NCBI GenBank assembly: GCA_963820105.1
Contig: CAWFYI010000001.1
Location: 434,001-498,000, forward strand
Origin: CAWFYI01 sp963820105
GTDB lineage: Bacteria > Patescibacteriota > Saccharimonadia > Saccharimonadales > UBA4665
Reading direction: 5' to 3'
Length of the DNA stretch: 64,000 nt
How positions within the stretch are numbered: position 1 is the stretch's first letter; each line of letters opens with the position of its first letter. Both the position numbers and the translations under genes were made by a program. The notes under the pieces are model-generated. The model was not told where the DNA came from and did no database searches. It saw only the letters and a list, made by a program, of their open reading frames with translations. Below are positions 43,381-51,021 of the stretch, piece by piece.

Positions 43381-43426
43381 ATCTTAAGAATTATGACATA
43401 TCTGGGTCTATATTGCAAGGCAAAGG

Positions 43427-45091
43427 CTAGAAATGCTCGCGGATGTGGGAGAAGGAGTAGTCCCAATCGGCGTCGGCTTTCTTATGAGGGTTGAAGATGT
43501 CCTGCGGGTCCATGATGTGTTTGGCCTCTTTGAACAGGCCTAAGACTTCTTTGCCATACATCTGTTCCAGCCATGGGCCGCGCACCAGGCCGTCATTATG
43601 CTCGCCGCTCAATGAGCCGCCGTATTTCAGCACCAGCTCGTTGACCTCCTTCATGGCGGGCAGAATCTTCTTGCGATCAGCCGGATCCTCCAGCTTCATC
43701 AGCGGAATTATATGAAAATTGCCGTCGCCCATGTGGCCGGCTATGGTGGACTGCAGTTTGTACTTCTTGATGATTTTGCGGAGCTTGGGCAGGAATTCCT
43801 GCAACCGCGGCGGCGGCACTACCAGGTCGTCGATGAACGGCGCGGTGTGCTTGTCCTTGACCTTACTCCTGAGCAGCTGGAAGCTGTAGCGGCGTATTAT
43901 CCAGAACTTCTCGGATTTGCCGGCCGTGGGCGTCTCTTCGAAGCCGTTTATCTCGTAACGGGCACGGTGCTTTTTCAGCTCGCGGTGCAGGTCGTGGACC
44001 TTTTCGCGGACCTGTTCTTCTGTATCACCGTTGAATTCCACCATCAGGACCAGCTTCGGCACGCCGCGCAGCAGCTGGAAGGCGTCGGGCAGCAGGCTGA
44101 ATAGCAGATGGAAGAATCCTCTCCAGCCGAGCAAGCGGCGGAAACTGGGCATGAAGCGGATGGCCAGCCACAGCGTGGCGTCGTCGAAAGATTCGAAGGT
44201 GGCAGGCTTGGCTTCCAGCACCTTGGGGATGATTTCGCCCAGGTCGTCGATGTCGTGCATGAACAGCACCAGCAGGCCGGAATGCGGCCGATGCCGGACC
44301 AGCCGGAAATGTATGTCCGTGACGAAGCCGAGCGTACCCTGGGCGCCGACTATAAGCTTGCACAGATCGAAGACGCCCTTGTCTGCGTCCCAGACGTCCC
44401 ACAAGTTGTAGCCGGTGGAATTCTTGCTGACCTTGGGCTTGGCGGCCCTGATTCGGTCGTAATTGTCGTTGATAAGCTTGAACAGCTTGCGGTAGACCTC
44501 GCCCTCGAAGTCTTTCAACGCGAACTTTTCGGCCAGCTGGGCCTTGGTGAGCGGCTTGACTACGCGCTCCACGCCGTCAGCGAACACGAACTTCAGCTCC
44601 GTGACGAAGTCTTCAGTCTTGCCGAACTCCAGCGATTTTTCGCCGCCGGAGTTGTTATTGACCATGCCGCCGACAGTGGCCAGATCGCGCGATGCCGGAT
44701 AGGTCGGCATCAGGGAATCGTACTTGAGCGTCGCAGGTTCGAAATCGCGGTAAAACACGCCGGGCTGGACCTGCGCGGCGCCAGGCGTGACCTTTTCAAT
44801 CTTGGTAAAGTGCTCCAGAAAGTTGACGATGATGGAGTCGTTGATGGCGCCGCCGGACATACAGGTGCCAGCCGAACGGGCGGTCAGGCTGAGGTCCTTG
44901 TCGTGTTTCTTATTGGCGGCTACGTATTTGACGAGTTTTTCGATGTCCTTGCCGTTCGTCGGTTTGACGATCAGCTTGGGTTTGAGTTCGAACATCGAGG
45001 CATCATGGCTGTAATGATCCAGAGCGGCCGGCGAATCGTCCATTGCGCCGTCGAAACCGGCCTTTTTCAGGGCCTCTTTGACTTCGTCCAT
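43427..45091 (-). CDS. FAD-linked oxidase, D-lactate/glycolate dehydrogenase type
   Basis: 554 residues. PCMH-type FAD domain at 35-220 (LSLTARSAGTCMSGGAIND, PASRDLATVGGMVNNNSGGE). The C-terminal FAD-oxidase domain has FIDDLVVPPPRLQEFLPKL near 420, TIAGHMGDGNFHIIP near 450 and SGEHNDGLVRGPWLEQMYG near 495, with the His residues of the GlcD/Dld active site. No Fe-S motif is present. It most likely oxidises D-lactate or another 2-hydroxyacid and reduces quinone or another acceptor. Given the nearby quinol oxidase, this may be an electron entry point, but substrate and acceptor are inferred. Confidence 0.85.
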   Translation of the reverse strand: MDEVKEALKKAGFDGAMDDSPAALDHYSHDASMFELKPKLIVKPTNGKDIEKLVKYVAANKKHDKDLSLTARSAGTCMSGGAINDSIIVNFLEHFTKIEKVTPGAAQVQPGVFYRDFEPATLKYDSLMPTYPASRDLATVGGMVNNNSGGEKSLEFGKTEDFVTELKFVFADGVERVVKPLTKAQLAEKFALKDFEGEVYRKLFKLINDNYDRIRAAKPKVSKNSTGYNLWDVWDADKGVFDLCKLIVGAQGTLGFVTDIHFRLVRHRPHSGLLVLFMHDIDDLGEIIPKVLEAKPATFESFDDATLWLAIRFMPSFRRLLGWRGFFHLLFSLLPDAFQLLRGVPKLVLMVEFNGDTEEQVREKVHDLHRELKKHRARYEINGFEETPTAGKSEKFWIIRRYSFQLLRSKVKDKHTAPFIDDLVVPPPRLQEFLPKLRKIIKKYKLQSTIAGHMGDGNFHIIPLMKLEDPADRKKILPAMKEVNELVLKYGGSLSGEHNDGLVRGPWLEQMYGKEVLGLFKEAKHIMDPQDIFNPHKKADADWDYSFSHIREHF

Positions 45092-45133
45092 GCCTCTAAG
45101 CTTAAGTGGTTTGGGGTATCAAATGCAAATTGC

Positions 45134-45181
45134 GTTAATCGAACAGTTAATCAAGCAGTTAATCAAGTAGTTAATCGAGCA
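45134..45181. repeat. four 12-bp tandem repeats
   Basis: Four units of GTTAATCRARYA at 45134, 45146, 45158 and 45170. The last unit overlaps the stop codon and last residues of the GT4 gene, so the repeat probably arose by slippage at the gene end. No protein is encoded in the rest of 45092-45170. Confidence 0.85.
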
Positions 45182-46250
45182 GATTCTTGTAGGCGTTGAC
45201 GTAGCGGTCCGCTATCTTGGGCCATCGGTAATTCTCCAGCGTGTAGCGCCGCGCCTGCTTGCCGAACTCCCGAGCGTAGGCCGTGTCGTTCAGAAAGTGG
45301 CTGACGGCCCCGCGGAAAGCCGCCGCGTCGCCGCTGGGCGCCAACACGCCGTTCCTGCCGTCTGCTACGGCGTCCTTGATACCCTCCAGGTCGGCGGCGA
45401 CCACCGGCCGTTCGCAAAGCGCAGCCTCCAGCAGGACCAGGCCGAAGCCTTCTACGTCGCCGGGCACTGCGATGTTCGGCATCACGAACACGTCGGCGCC
45501 GTTATAGGCCGCGGCATAAAGTTCTCCGTCCAGCCGGCCCGCCACGCGGACGTGCTTGGACAGACGGCGGCGCTGCACGGCGGCTTCGATGGCAGGGCGC
45601 TCTTCGCCCTCGCCGACCACCACGTAGACCAGCTTGGGATAATCTTCGGCCAAGCCTGGTAAAACGTTGTCGATGAACCATTCCGCGCCCTTGCGTTTGA
45701 CCAGGCGGCCGACAGTTAGCAGTATCTGGCTGCCGGCAGGCAAGTCCAGGCCCTTTACGAGCTTGGCGCGTCCTGATTTGCCGTGAAGCTCGTCGCGCAC
45801 GGCTATGGGTACGACCTCTACGCGGGCCTCAGGTACGCCGCGCTTCACGGCCTCGTCGGCGGCGGCTTGGCTGATGCAGAACACATGGCCGGCCCGCCGG
45901 ACGGCCCACGGCACCACGGCTTTGAATAAGGGGTTCGTATAGGTGACGTCCAGTCCGTGTAGGCCCACAGTAAGCGGCTTGCGGAACAGCCGCGCCAGCA
46001 ACAGACCGCTGGGAGCCAGCAAGCCATCGTTGACGTGCACCACGTCTATGCCGCCGCGGCACAGCTTGAAAAACATCCTGGCAGTCAGGTAGGGCAGGGC
46101 CACCAGCACTGCTTTTGTTCGCCCGGCGCCGCTCCATTTCACCAAAACTACATCAGTCTTGGCGGCCAGGGCTTGCGACAGATCATATGCGAACTGTTCC
46201 ATGCCGCCCACGATAGGCGGATACTTGCGAGTGGCGAATAATATCTTCAT
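45171..46250 (-). CDS. GT4 family glycosyltransferase
   Basis: 359 residues from the ATG at 46250 (a TTG three codons upstream is rejected; TACAAT ends 11 nt before the ATG). N-terminal FATRKYPPIVGGMEQFAYDL with the P-x-x-G-G acceptor loop, GLHGLDVTYTNPLF near 98, donor domain ILLTVGRLVKRKGAEWFID near 190, VVGEGEERPAIEAAV near 225, and the E-x7-E region DVEGFGLVLLEAALCERPVV near 285. A complete GT-B enzyme, probably adding a sugar to a lipid or surface glycan. Cytosolic face; acceptor unknown. Confidence 0.85.
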   Translation of the reverse strand: MKILFATRKYPPIVGGMEQFAYDLSQALAAKTDVVLVKWSGAGRTKAVLVALPYLTARMFFKLCRGGIDVVHVNDGLLAPSGLLLARLFRKPLTVGLHGLDVTYTNPLFKAVVPWAVRRAGHVFCISQAAADEAVKRGVPEARVEVVPIAVRDELHGKSGRAKLVKGLDLPAGSQILLTVGRLVKRKGAEWFIDNVLPGLAEDYPKLVYVVVGEGEERPAIEAAVQRRRLSKHVRVAGRLDGELYAAAYNGADVFVMPNIAVPGDVEGFGLVLLEAALCERPVVAADLEGIKDAVADGRNGVLAPSGDAAAFRGAVSHFLNDTAYAREFGKQARRYTLENYRWPKIADRYVNAYKNLLD

Positions 46251-46315
46251 GCTTTCCAACTATTGTACTGCAAAGAAATGCCAGTGGAAGTATTGGTGTT
46301 ATAATCTTAAGCAAG

Positions 46316-47509
46316 ATGGCAGATAAGACACGCGTGCTTATAGTGGGCGGGGGATTCGGCGGCGTGAAGACAGCGCTGGAGCTATGCGAAGATAAGCGCT
46401 TCGACATCACCCTGCTCAGCGACGACACGGACCTGCGCTACTACCCCACGCTGTTCCACACGGCCACGGGCGGCGAACCGGCTAACTCCAGCATCCCACT
46501 CAAGACCCTGTTCAAAGACAAGGACGTCACGGTAAAACAGGGCAAAGCGAAGACCCTGGACCGCAAGTCAAAGACCATTACTACGGAAGACAGCCAATCC
46601 TACGGTTACGACACGCTCGTCATGGCCCTGGGCGTGGTCACGAATTACTTCGGCATCAAGGGCATGGAGGAATATTCATACACTATCAAGTCCCAGTCCG
46701 AGGTAGCGCGCTTCAAGAAACACCTGCACCGGCAATTGCTGGAAGACCACCGGCCCGACCTGAATTACGTAGTCGTCGGCGCGGGGCCTACGGGCATCGA
46801 GCTGGCGGGCGCCCTGCCGGATTATCTGCGCCGCATCATGAACAACCACGGCGTAAAGCACAAGGCCATCCATATCGACCTGATCGAAGCGATGCCGCGT
46901 CTATTGCCGCGCTTACCTAAGGATACGGCCCGGCTGGTGGGCAGGCAGCTCCGGCGTCTGGGCGTAAAGATATATCTAGGCAGCAAGGTAGAAGCCGCCA
47001 CAGCCGACGAACTGACCGTGAACGGCAAACCGATCCAGAGCCACACGGTGGTCTGGACCGCCGGCGTCACTAACAGCCCGTTCTTCAGCGAAAACGGCTT
47101 CGCGCTGATAAATCGCGGCAAGGTGGCTACGGACATCTACTTGCAGACGGAACCGGATATCTTCGTCATCGGCGACAACGCGAACACGCCTTACAGCGGC
47201 CTGGCCCAGACGGCCTTGAGCGACGGCACCTTCGTGGCCGAAAACTTAAAGCGCCGCGCGAACGGCAAGGATTATAAGAGCTACGCGGCCAAGAAACCGG
47301 TCACGGTGATCCCGGCCGGCCCGCACTGGGCAGCGGTAATCTGGGGCAAGTTGCGCATTTACGGCTGGCTAGGCTACTTGCTACGCCAAGCCGCGGACTT
47401 CAACGGCTTCCGCGACCTAGAACCCTGGCTGCAGGCCACGGAACAGTGGTACACCACCTTCACCGAAGAAGACGGCTGCGACATCTGCGCCGCCGCCGAA
47501 TCCAAGTAG
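46316..47509 (+). CDS. ndh: type II NADH:quinone oxidoreductase
   Basis: 397 residues with two Rossmann folds: FAD site RVLIVGGGFGGVKTALEL at residue 6, NAD(P)H site YVVVGAGPTGIELAGAL near 150, and the second FAD contact DIFVIGDNANTPYSGLAQTA near 280. The C-terminus has an amphipathic anchor region (IWGKLRIYGWLGYLLRQAAD). It passes electrons from NADH to quinone without pumping protons. With the quinol oxidase nearby it would form a minimal aerobic chain. TATAAT ends 10 nt before the ATG. Confidence 0.88.
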   Translation: MADKTRVLIVGGGFGGVKTALELCEDKRFDITLLSDDTDLRYYPTLFHTATGGEPANSSIPLKTLFKDKDVTVKQGKAKTLDRKSKTITTEDSQSYGYDTLVMALGVVTNYFGIKGMEEYSYTIKSQSEVARFKKHLHRQLLEDHRPDLNYVVVGAGPTGIELAGALPDYLRRIMNNHGVKHKAIHIDLIEAMPRLLPRLPKDTARLVGRQLRRLGVKIYLGSKVEAATADELTVNGKPIQSHTVVWTAGVTNSPFFSENGFALINRGKVATDIYLQTEPDIFVIGDNANTPYSGLAQTALSDGTFVAENLKRRANGKDYKSYAAKKPVTVIPAGPHWAAVIWGKLRIYGWLGYLLRQAADFNGFRDLEPWLQATEQWYTTFTEEDGCDICAAAESK

Positions 47510-47569
47510 CGCCTGGGCGCGTGTTACTATAAAAACATTAGTATTTAACTCTAAGAGGGAGGGTAGAAT

Positions 47570-48139
47570 ATGGCATTCAGAATAGTATCAGGCTTAGTGA
47601 ACGGTGTTAAAGGCGGCGTAACGGCGGCCCTGCAAGGGGCGGCGGACGTGGGGTCCACCACGGTGGGCGCGGTCCGGGACGTAACCGTCAAGACGCTGAA
47701 GGAATCAGGTGAATTCGTAGCCCAGGGCATCGACGTGCCGGCTTCGATAGTGCAGGGCGCCATCTCCGGCGTGGCCGACATCGGCGTATCGGTGGTAGGC
47801 GCCGTAAAGGGCGTGGTCAGCGGTACCGTACAAGGCTTCATGGAAGCCGGCGGCTCCCAGCAGGACGCCGTGGGCGGCGCGGTGGGCCAGGCCATCAACA
47901 GCTCCAAGGACGTTGGCGGCGACGTGGCTGACACCGCCGTAGAGGCCGTGAAAGGCGCCGTAGAAGGCGTCGGCCAAGTAGGCGGCGACACCGTCGGCGC
48001 GCTCAGGGACAGCGTAACTGCCGCGCTCAGTGCCGCTAAAGACATCAGCGACGAAGCCTACGATGCAGTGGCGGAATCGCTGATAGCCAGCGTGGACGGC
48101 GCCGACAAAATCGTCGACGAAGTCAAGAAGAGCAAGTAA
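47570..48139 (+). CDS. Gly/Ala/Val-rich helical repeat protein
   Basis: 189 residues of low complexity, built from loose repeats of the type G-x-V-x-x-A-V-(K/R)-x-(V/A): VNGVKGGVTAALQGAADVG, ISGVADIGVSVVGAVKGVV, VEAVKGAVEGVGQVGGDTVG. This pattern gives long amphipathic helices, as in phasin-like or LEA-like proteins that coat membranes or granules. No signal peptide. It ends in DGADKIVDEVKKSK. A strong Shine-Dalgarno site (GAGGGAGG) precedes the ATG, so it may be well expressed. Function unknown. Confidence 0.65.
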   Translation: MAFRIVSGLVNGVKGGVTAALQGAADVGSTTVGAVRDVTVKTLKESGEFVAQGIDVPASIVQGAISGVADIGVSVVGAVKGVVSGTVQGFMEAGGSQQDAVGGAVGQAINSSKDVGGDVADTAVEAVKGAVEGVGQVGGDTVGALRDSVTAALSAAKDISDEAYDAVAESLIASVDGADKIVDEVKKSK

Positions 48140-48146
48140 GAACGAA

Positions 48147-48455
48147 TTATTGACCGGGTTGTTCGGGGCTTTCACCCGGAGTGACAGGGGGCCATACTAC
48201 CTCCTCCACGTTTTGGGCGCCCCATATATATTCATCGTCTTCAGCCGCCGGAGTGTCCATGCTGTTGGGGCGACGGGCCAGCAAAAGCTTCGCGCCCGCA
48301 CGCATCTCAGGCACGGCGTGCATATATAAGGCGAGTGCCCGGGATACTATTTTGCCCGGATCACAGCCTTCTATAATAGCTTCGGCTTTTATCTGCTGAG
48401 CAAGCTCTTCGTCGGGCACAAAACTGAATTTAGCTTCGGGGTCTTCGCCAGCCAT
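48147..48455 (-). CDS. small protein, possible ribbon-helix-helix start
   Basis: 102 residues from the ATG at 48455, chosen because a near-consensus promoter lies just upstream. Residues 8-45 (AKFSFVPDEELAQQIKAEAI and GKIVSRALALYMHAV) could form a strand followed by two helices, as in CopG/Arc-type regulators. The C-terminal half is acidic and Pro-rich (EYIWGAQNVEEVVWPP). No firm family match. It could be a small regulator, and a role as antitoxin is conceivable, but no toxin partner is adjacent. Confidence 0.5.
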   Translation of the reverse strand: MAGEDPEAKFSFVPDEELAQQIKAEAIIEGCDPGKIVSRALALYMHAVPEMRAGAKLLLARRPNSMDTPAAEDDEYIWGAQNVEEVVWPPVTPGESPEQPGQ

Positions 48456-48465
48456 ATGTAAACAA

Positions 48466-48494
48466 ATTGTAAAATTAATCCTACAATAAGTCAA
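48466..48494 (-). promoter_or_regulatory. near-consensus promoter of the 102-residue gene
   Basis: On the minus strand TTGACT (48494-48489), a 17-nt spacer and TACAAT (48471-48466) end 10 nt before the ATG at 48455. Confidence 0.7.
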
Positions 48495-48545
48495 GCCCGA
48501 CAATTTCAAAACCCGATACAAAAATGCTATCCTAAACTGTAGTTT

Positions 48546-48836
48546 ATGAAGAAAATCGGAGTGATCGGTTTGGGAATCATGGGGCACGGCATGGCCGTGA
48601 ACTTTCTGAAAAACGGCTACGAGCTGTACGTCTGGAACCGCAGCCCGGAAAAGGCCGCGGAGCTGGTAAAAAGCGGCGCCAAACTATCCAGAAGTGATCG
48701 TAGGCGTTTACCCAGATTGCTCGACAAAACCGCTAAGGGCGAAGATTTGCGGCCCGGTTCATGCACCAGCGGGCCTTCCCTAAGCCTGATAGGCCGCAAA
48801 ATGACCTGCCACGCCGCGACGATAAAATATGTATAA
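48546..48836 (+). CDS. chimera: dehydrogenase NAD-binding start fused to an orphan Cys domain
   Basis: 96 residues. Residues 1-47 are the start of a beta-hydroxyacid (3-hydroxyisobutyrate type) dehydrogenase: KKIGVIGLGIMGHGMAVNFL with the Rossmann GxGxxG and WNRSPEKAAELVKSG. From residue 47 on, the sequence is a different domain shared with the gene at 50228: L-x-R-x-D-x-x-R-L, then DLRPGSCTSGP, an IGR and CHAATIKYV. The join is in frame. Whether it is expressed as a fusion is unknown. It is far too short for a dehydrogenase. The matching C-terminal dehydrogenase piece lies 3.4 kb away at 52222-52440. Confidence 0.6.
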   Translation: MKKIGVIGLGIMGHGMAVNFLKNGYELYVWNRSPEKAAELVKSGAKLSRSDRRRLPRLLDKTAKGEDLRPGSCTSGPSLSLIGRKMTCHAATIKYV

Positions 48837-48850
48837 ACCCGGTCTTAAAG

Positions 48851-48919
48851 GAACTGCGGAAGGGATATATAAGAAAGCTGGAATGGCTTAATCATAGGGA
48901 TCCCTTCCGGATTCAGTTC
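48851..48919. terminator. large stem-loop, terminator-like
   Basis: GAACTGCGGAAGGGAT (48851-48866) pairs with ATCCCTTCCG plus CAGTTC (48900-48919), interrupted only by a 4-nt bulge. A smaller hairpin sits in the loop. It lies just beyond the stop of the minus-strand gene at 48926 and after the chimera at 48836, so it may terminate both, though neither side has a long T-run. Confidence 0.55.
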
Positions 48920-48925
48920 TCTGTT

Positions 48926-49399
48926 TCATAGTCGGTTAGACCTGTTGGGGTTGATTGCTCGGCGGAAGCGGCGGCGCTGTTGGCGACGGAACCGTTCGTA
49001 ACTGGTGAGCGGATATCTGCCGCGGTTGCGAGTGGCGTACATGGCAGGCTTGTAGTAGACCCGAATTCCCACCAGAATTGCCAGGACAGGCGAAGCCAGC
49101 AGGCCGTAGAACGCAATGGTCAGAGCCCACCCGAACGCGAAATCGAGATCCCGCGCTTCACCGAGAGTGCTGACGCATTCGCCGATGCTGTATTTGTGCA
49201 AGGGCAGGTACAGGGCGACCGCCGCGACAGGAACCACTAGCGCAGCCCAGAAGTACCTGGCACGCTGGGTAGCGACAGGCGACTTGGAGTTCGCAGTGAC
49301 GGACCCTGCCAGCAGGACGCTGAGGTAGACGACACCGCCAAAGCCGCAACTGAGATACAGCCACAGCAGGAGCTCGTTCGGACGCACTTCATGAATCAT
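48926..49399 (-). CDS. small membrane protein with a long structured leader
   Basis: 157 residues from the ATG at 49399, which has a strong AAGGAGA Shine-Dalgarno site. Three hydrophobic segments: LLLWLYLSCGFGGVVYLSVL near residue 10-30, FWAALVVPVAAVALYLPL near 50, and WALTIAFYGLLASPVLAILV near 90. The C-terminus is strongly basic (RFRRQQRRRFRRAINPNR) and could bind RNA or membrane lipids. No family is recognised. The gene is preceded by about 180 nt of untranslated, hairpin-rich RNA, in contrast to the leader-poor genes around it. Confidence 0.6.
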   Translation of the reverse strand: MIHEVRPNELLLWLYLSCGFGGVVYLSVLLAGSVTANSKSPVATQRARYFWAALVVPVAAVALYLPLHKYSIGECVSTLGEARDLDFAFGWALTIAFYGLLASPVLAILVGIRVYYKPAMYATRNRGRYPLTSYERFRRQQRRRFRRAINPNRSNRL

Positions 49400-49581
49400 C
49401 TTCTTCTCCTTGATAGGAATTTGCAGAGAACAGAGATAGTAATGCATCTATGGTTGGAAATAAATACGGCAGGCAGGCGCAAGGCGTGCCGGGCTTATTT
49501 CCAACCACAGACTCCGGTCCGAGTCCGATTGAACAGAGAACTGTTAAGGTGCTTCGGAGATACTAAAACCTCGACGAAACA
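49400..49581 (-). ncRNA. structured 5' leader, candidate cis-regulatory RNA
   Basis: Between the promoter at 49588-49616 and the ATG at 49399 lies an untranslated leader with several helices: a 13-bp perfect stem TGGTTGGAAATAA/TTATTTCCAACCA (49451-49507) with an internal GGCA/TGCC helix, a GACTC/GAGTC hairpin before it, and a small ACAG/CTGT hairpin further upstream. The motif GTTCTCTG occurs twice. It does not match a riboswitch class I can name. A regulatory role in translating the membrane protein is the natural reading. Confidence 0.5.
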
Positions 49582-49587
49582 ACGTAT

Positions 49588-49616
49588 ATTTTAGCATAAA
49601 CGCCTTATTCGGTCAA
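49588..49616 (-). promoter_or_regulatory. promoter of the structured-leader gene
   Basis: TTGACC (49616-49611), 17 nt, and TAAAAT (49593-49588) on the minus strand. Predicted transcription start is near 49581, giving a leader of about 180 nt. Confidence 0.7.
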
Positions 49617-49634
49617 TACTAATCAGTTCGTTTA

Positions 49635-49663
49635 TTGCTAATTACCTCTAAAAGTTCTATAAT
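49635..49663 (+). promoter_or_regulatory. promoter of the orphan gene at 49673
   Basis: TTGCTA (49635-49640), 17 nt, TATAAT (49658-49663). The ATG follows after 9 nt, so the leader is at most a few bases. Confidence 0.7.
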
Positions 49664-49672
49664 AGTTGCTCT

Positions 49673-50218
49673 ATGAGTGCACCGCGGCAAAGATTTAATC
49701 TGGGCGACCCCTTTCCTGAGAGCGGTATAGTCACGCCCGACGTCTTTCCCAATCCCCGCCAGGAGGGCAACGAGCAGTTGAATCTTTATGACATATTCGA
49801 AGGCCGGATCCCTATGGTAAGGCGCGGCCAGTCTGTGCGCGAGGGCTGGTTGCAGATAGCCTACGGTAACGGCGAAGGCAACTACAGCAGGCCGGACACC
49901 ATCAGAATGGGCAGAAAGGCTATAACCGCGGTCGAGATAAACGTCGACGTAGAGGATGCCACGCCCATCAGACGCGTATCTACCGTACTGAACGGAGGCG
50001 CCCTTGAACTGCCCGCGTTCAATGGCCATTCGTTCCGCTTCGCGGAAGGCAGCGAGCTGGTCAAGGTAACCCCTGTAGAACAAGCCATAGCCTTCAGTGG
50101 CATTACCGAGATTAAAGACGCTGAAAGAATAGTCTGGGGCATCCACTTCGCGTCGGGCCAAGAGACCGGCTGGATCCACATCGGCGACCCTGTTGAGCCG
50201 TTGGACCATGTAGCCTAG
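49673..50218 (+). CDS. orphan beta-rich protein, paralogue A
   Basis: 181 residues, no signal peptide or membrane helix, mainly beta by composition. It shares a module with the gene at 50515: GNGEGNYSRPDTI here against GNGDRDYIDPDLS there, and near the end PVEQAIAFSGITEI...GIHFASGQETGWIHI against PVETAIAFNG...GIHFPSGHLNGWVSL. The two are diverged duplicates within one operon. The family is not recognised. Gly/Phe-rich repeats of this kind suggest a compact binding domain. Confidence 0.6.
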   Translation: MSAPRQRFNLGDPFPESGIVTPDVFPNPRQEGNEQLNLYDIFEGRIPMVRRGQSVREGWLQIAYGNGEGNYSRPDTIRMGRKAITAVEINVDVEDATPIRRVSTVLNGGALELPAFNGHSFRFAEGSELVKVTPVEQAIAFSGITEIKDAERIVWGIHFASGQETGWIHIGDPVEPLDHVA

Positions 50219-50227
50219 TTAATAGTC

Positions 50228-50521
50228 ATGTCCGAAGTTCTACAAGAAGTACAATGCGATTTTGACCCGGAAGAAATATGTCCGCTCAAGGCTGCCGTCT
50301 ATTCGGTGAAGCAGGGTGATAGTACGCCTGAAGAGGTAGCTTCTACACTCCCAAGACCCGACCAAGAACGCTTGCGCGGCATGACCGATGAATCCGGCCC
50401 CACCCAGGACATAAGGCCCGGCACCTGCCGCACGGGTCCCGTACGCTGGACACCGTTCATCGGCAGGGCAGGCTGCAGCGCCGCTACGATAAACTACGTA
50501 TACCGGAACGGCCAGTGTTAA
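50228..50521 (+). CDS. orphan Cys-motif protein
   Basis: 97 residues. The N-terminal half is acidic with two Cys (VQCDFDPEEICPLKAAVYSV). The C-terminal half is the shared domain: TLPRPDQERL, DIRPGTCRTGP, FIGRAGCSAATINYV and YRNGQC. The same C-terminal pattern appears in the chimera at 48546, with DNA clearly diverged and protein motif kept, which points to selection on the protein. Six Cys suggest metal binding or disulfides. The gene lies 9 nt after paralogue A and overlaps paralogue B by 7 nt. Confidence 0.55.
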   Translation: MSEVLQEVQCDFDPEEICPLKAAVYSVKQGDSTPEEVASTLPRPDQERLRGMTDESGPTQDIRPGTCRTGPVRWTPFIGRAGCSAATINYVYRNGQC

Positions 50522-50934
50522 TAACGATTACATTCGGTAATGGCGACAGAGATTATATAGATCCCGATTTAAGTGCTGCGGACCAGGCACTTGCAAGAAT
50601 GAATCGCCAAACCAAGGACGTGCACATAAACGTCGATAATCGGTTTGAAGTCCCTAGATTATCCCACAGTCTGGCCCATGCTAACTTCGGTCCGCCATTT
50701 TTTGATTTTGGCAGCTCGTTCTCTTTTTCAAGAAATAGTGCGGACCGACAATTAGTAGTTTCAGAGCCGGTAGAAACTGCAATCGCATTCAACGGTCGTA
50801 TAAGCATTGACGGCGAGACCATACGCGGAGGCGGCATTCACTTTCCGTCCGGCCATTTAAATGGTTGGGTCAGCTTGAGCGAAGCGCCACACCCAGCACA
50901 AGCCACACAAGCAGAAACACAAGCCACAGCGTAA
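50515..50934 (+). CDS. orphan beta-rich protein, paralogue B
   Basis: 139 residues from a GTG at 50515 that overlaps the previous stop (GTGTTAA), so translation is coupled. The shared module with paralogue A (see 49673) spans the first 20 residues and residues 85-125. The middle is rich in Phe and Ser (FGPPFFDFGSSFSFSR). The C-terminus is a Gln/Ala/Thr tail (AQATQAETQATA). No known family. The three genes 49673-50934 form one transcription unit. Confidence 0.55.
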   Translation: MLITITFGNGDRDYIDPDLSAADQALARMNRQTKDVHINVDNRFEVPRLSHSLAHANFGPPFFDFGSSFSFSRNSADRQLVVSEPVETAIAFNGRISIDGETIRGGGIHFPSGHLNGWVSLSEAPHPAQATQAETQATA

Positions 50935-51021
50935 AACTCCTAAACTGCATTTGGCAAGGCCCCATGAAGATCGCCATTATGTTAACTTGTAAATTTGCTT
51001 AAGTGATGTAATATAAGCTTT

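Noticed and set aside
44108..45199. 363-residue open frame antisense to the FAD-linked oxidase
   Set aside because: The sense strand encodes a complete family protein; the antisense frame has low-information composition and no motif.
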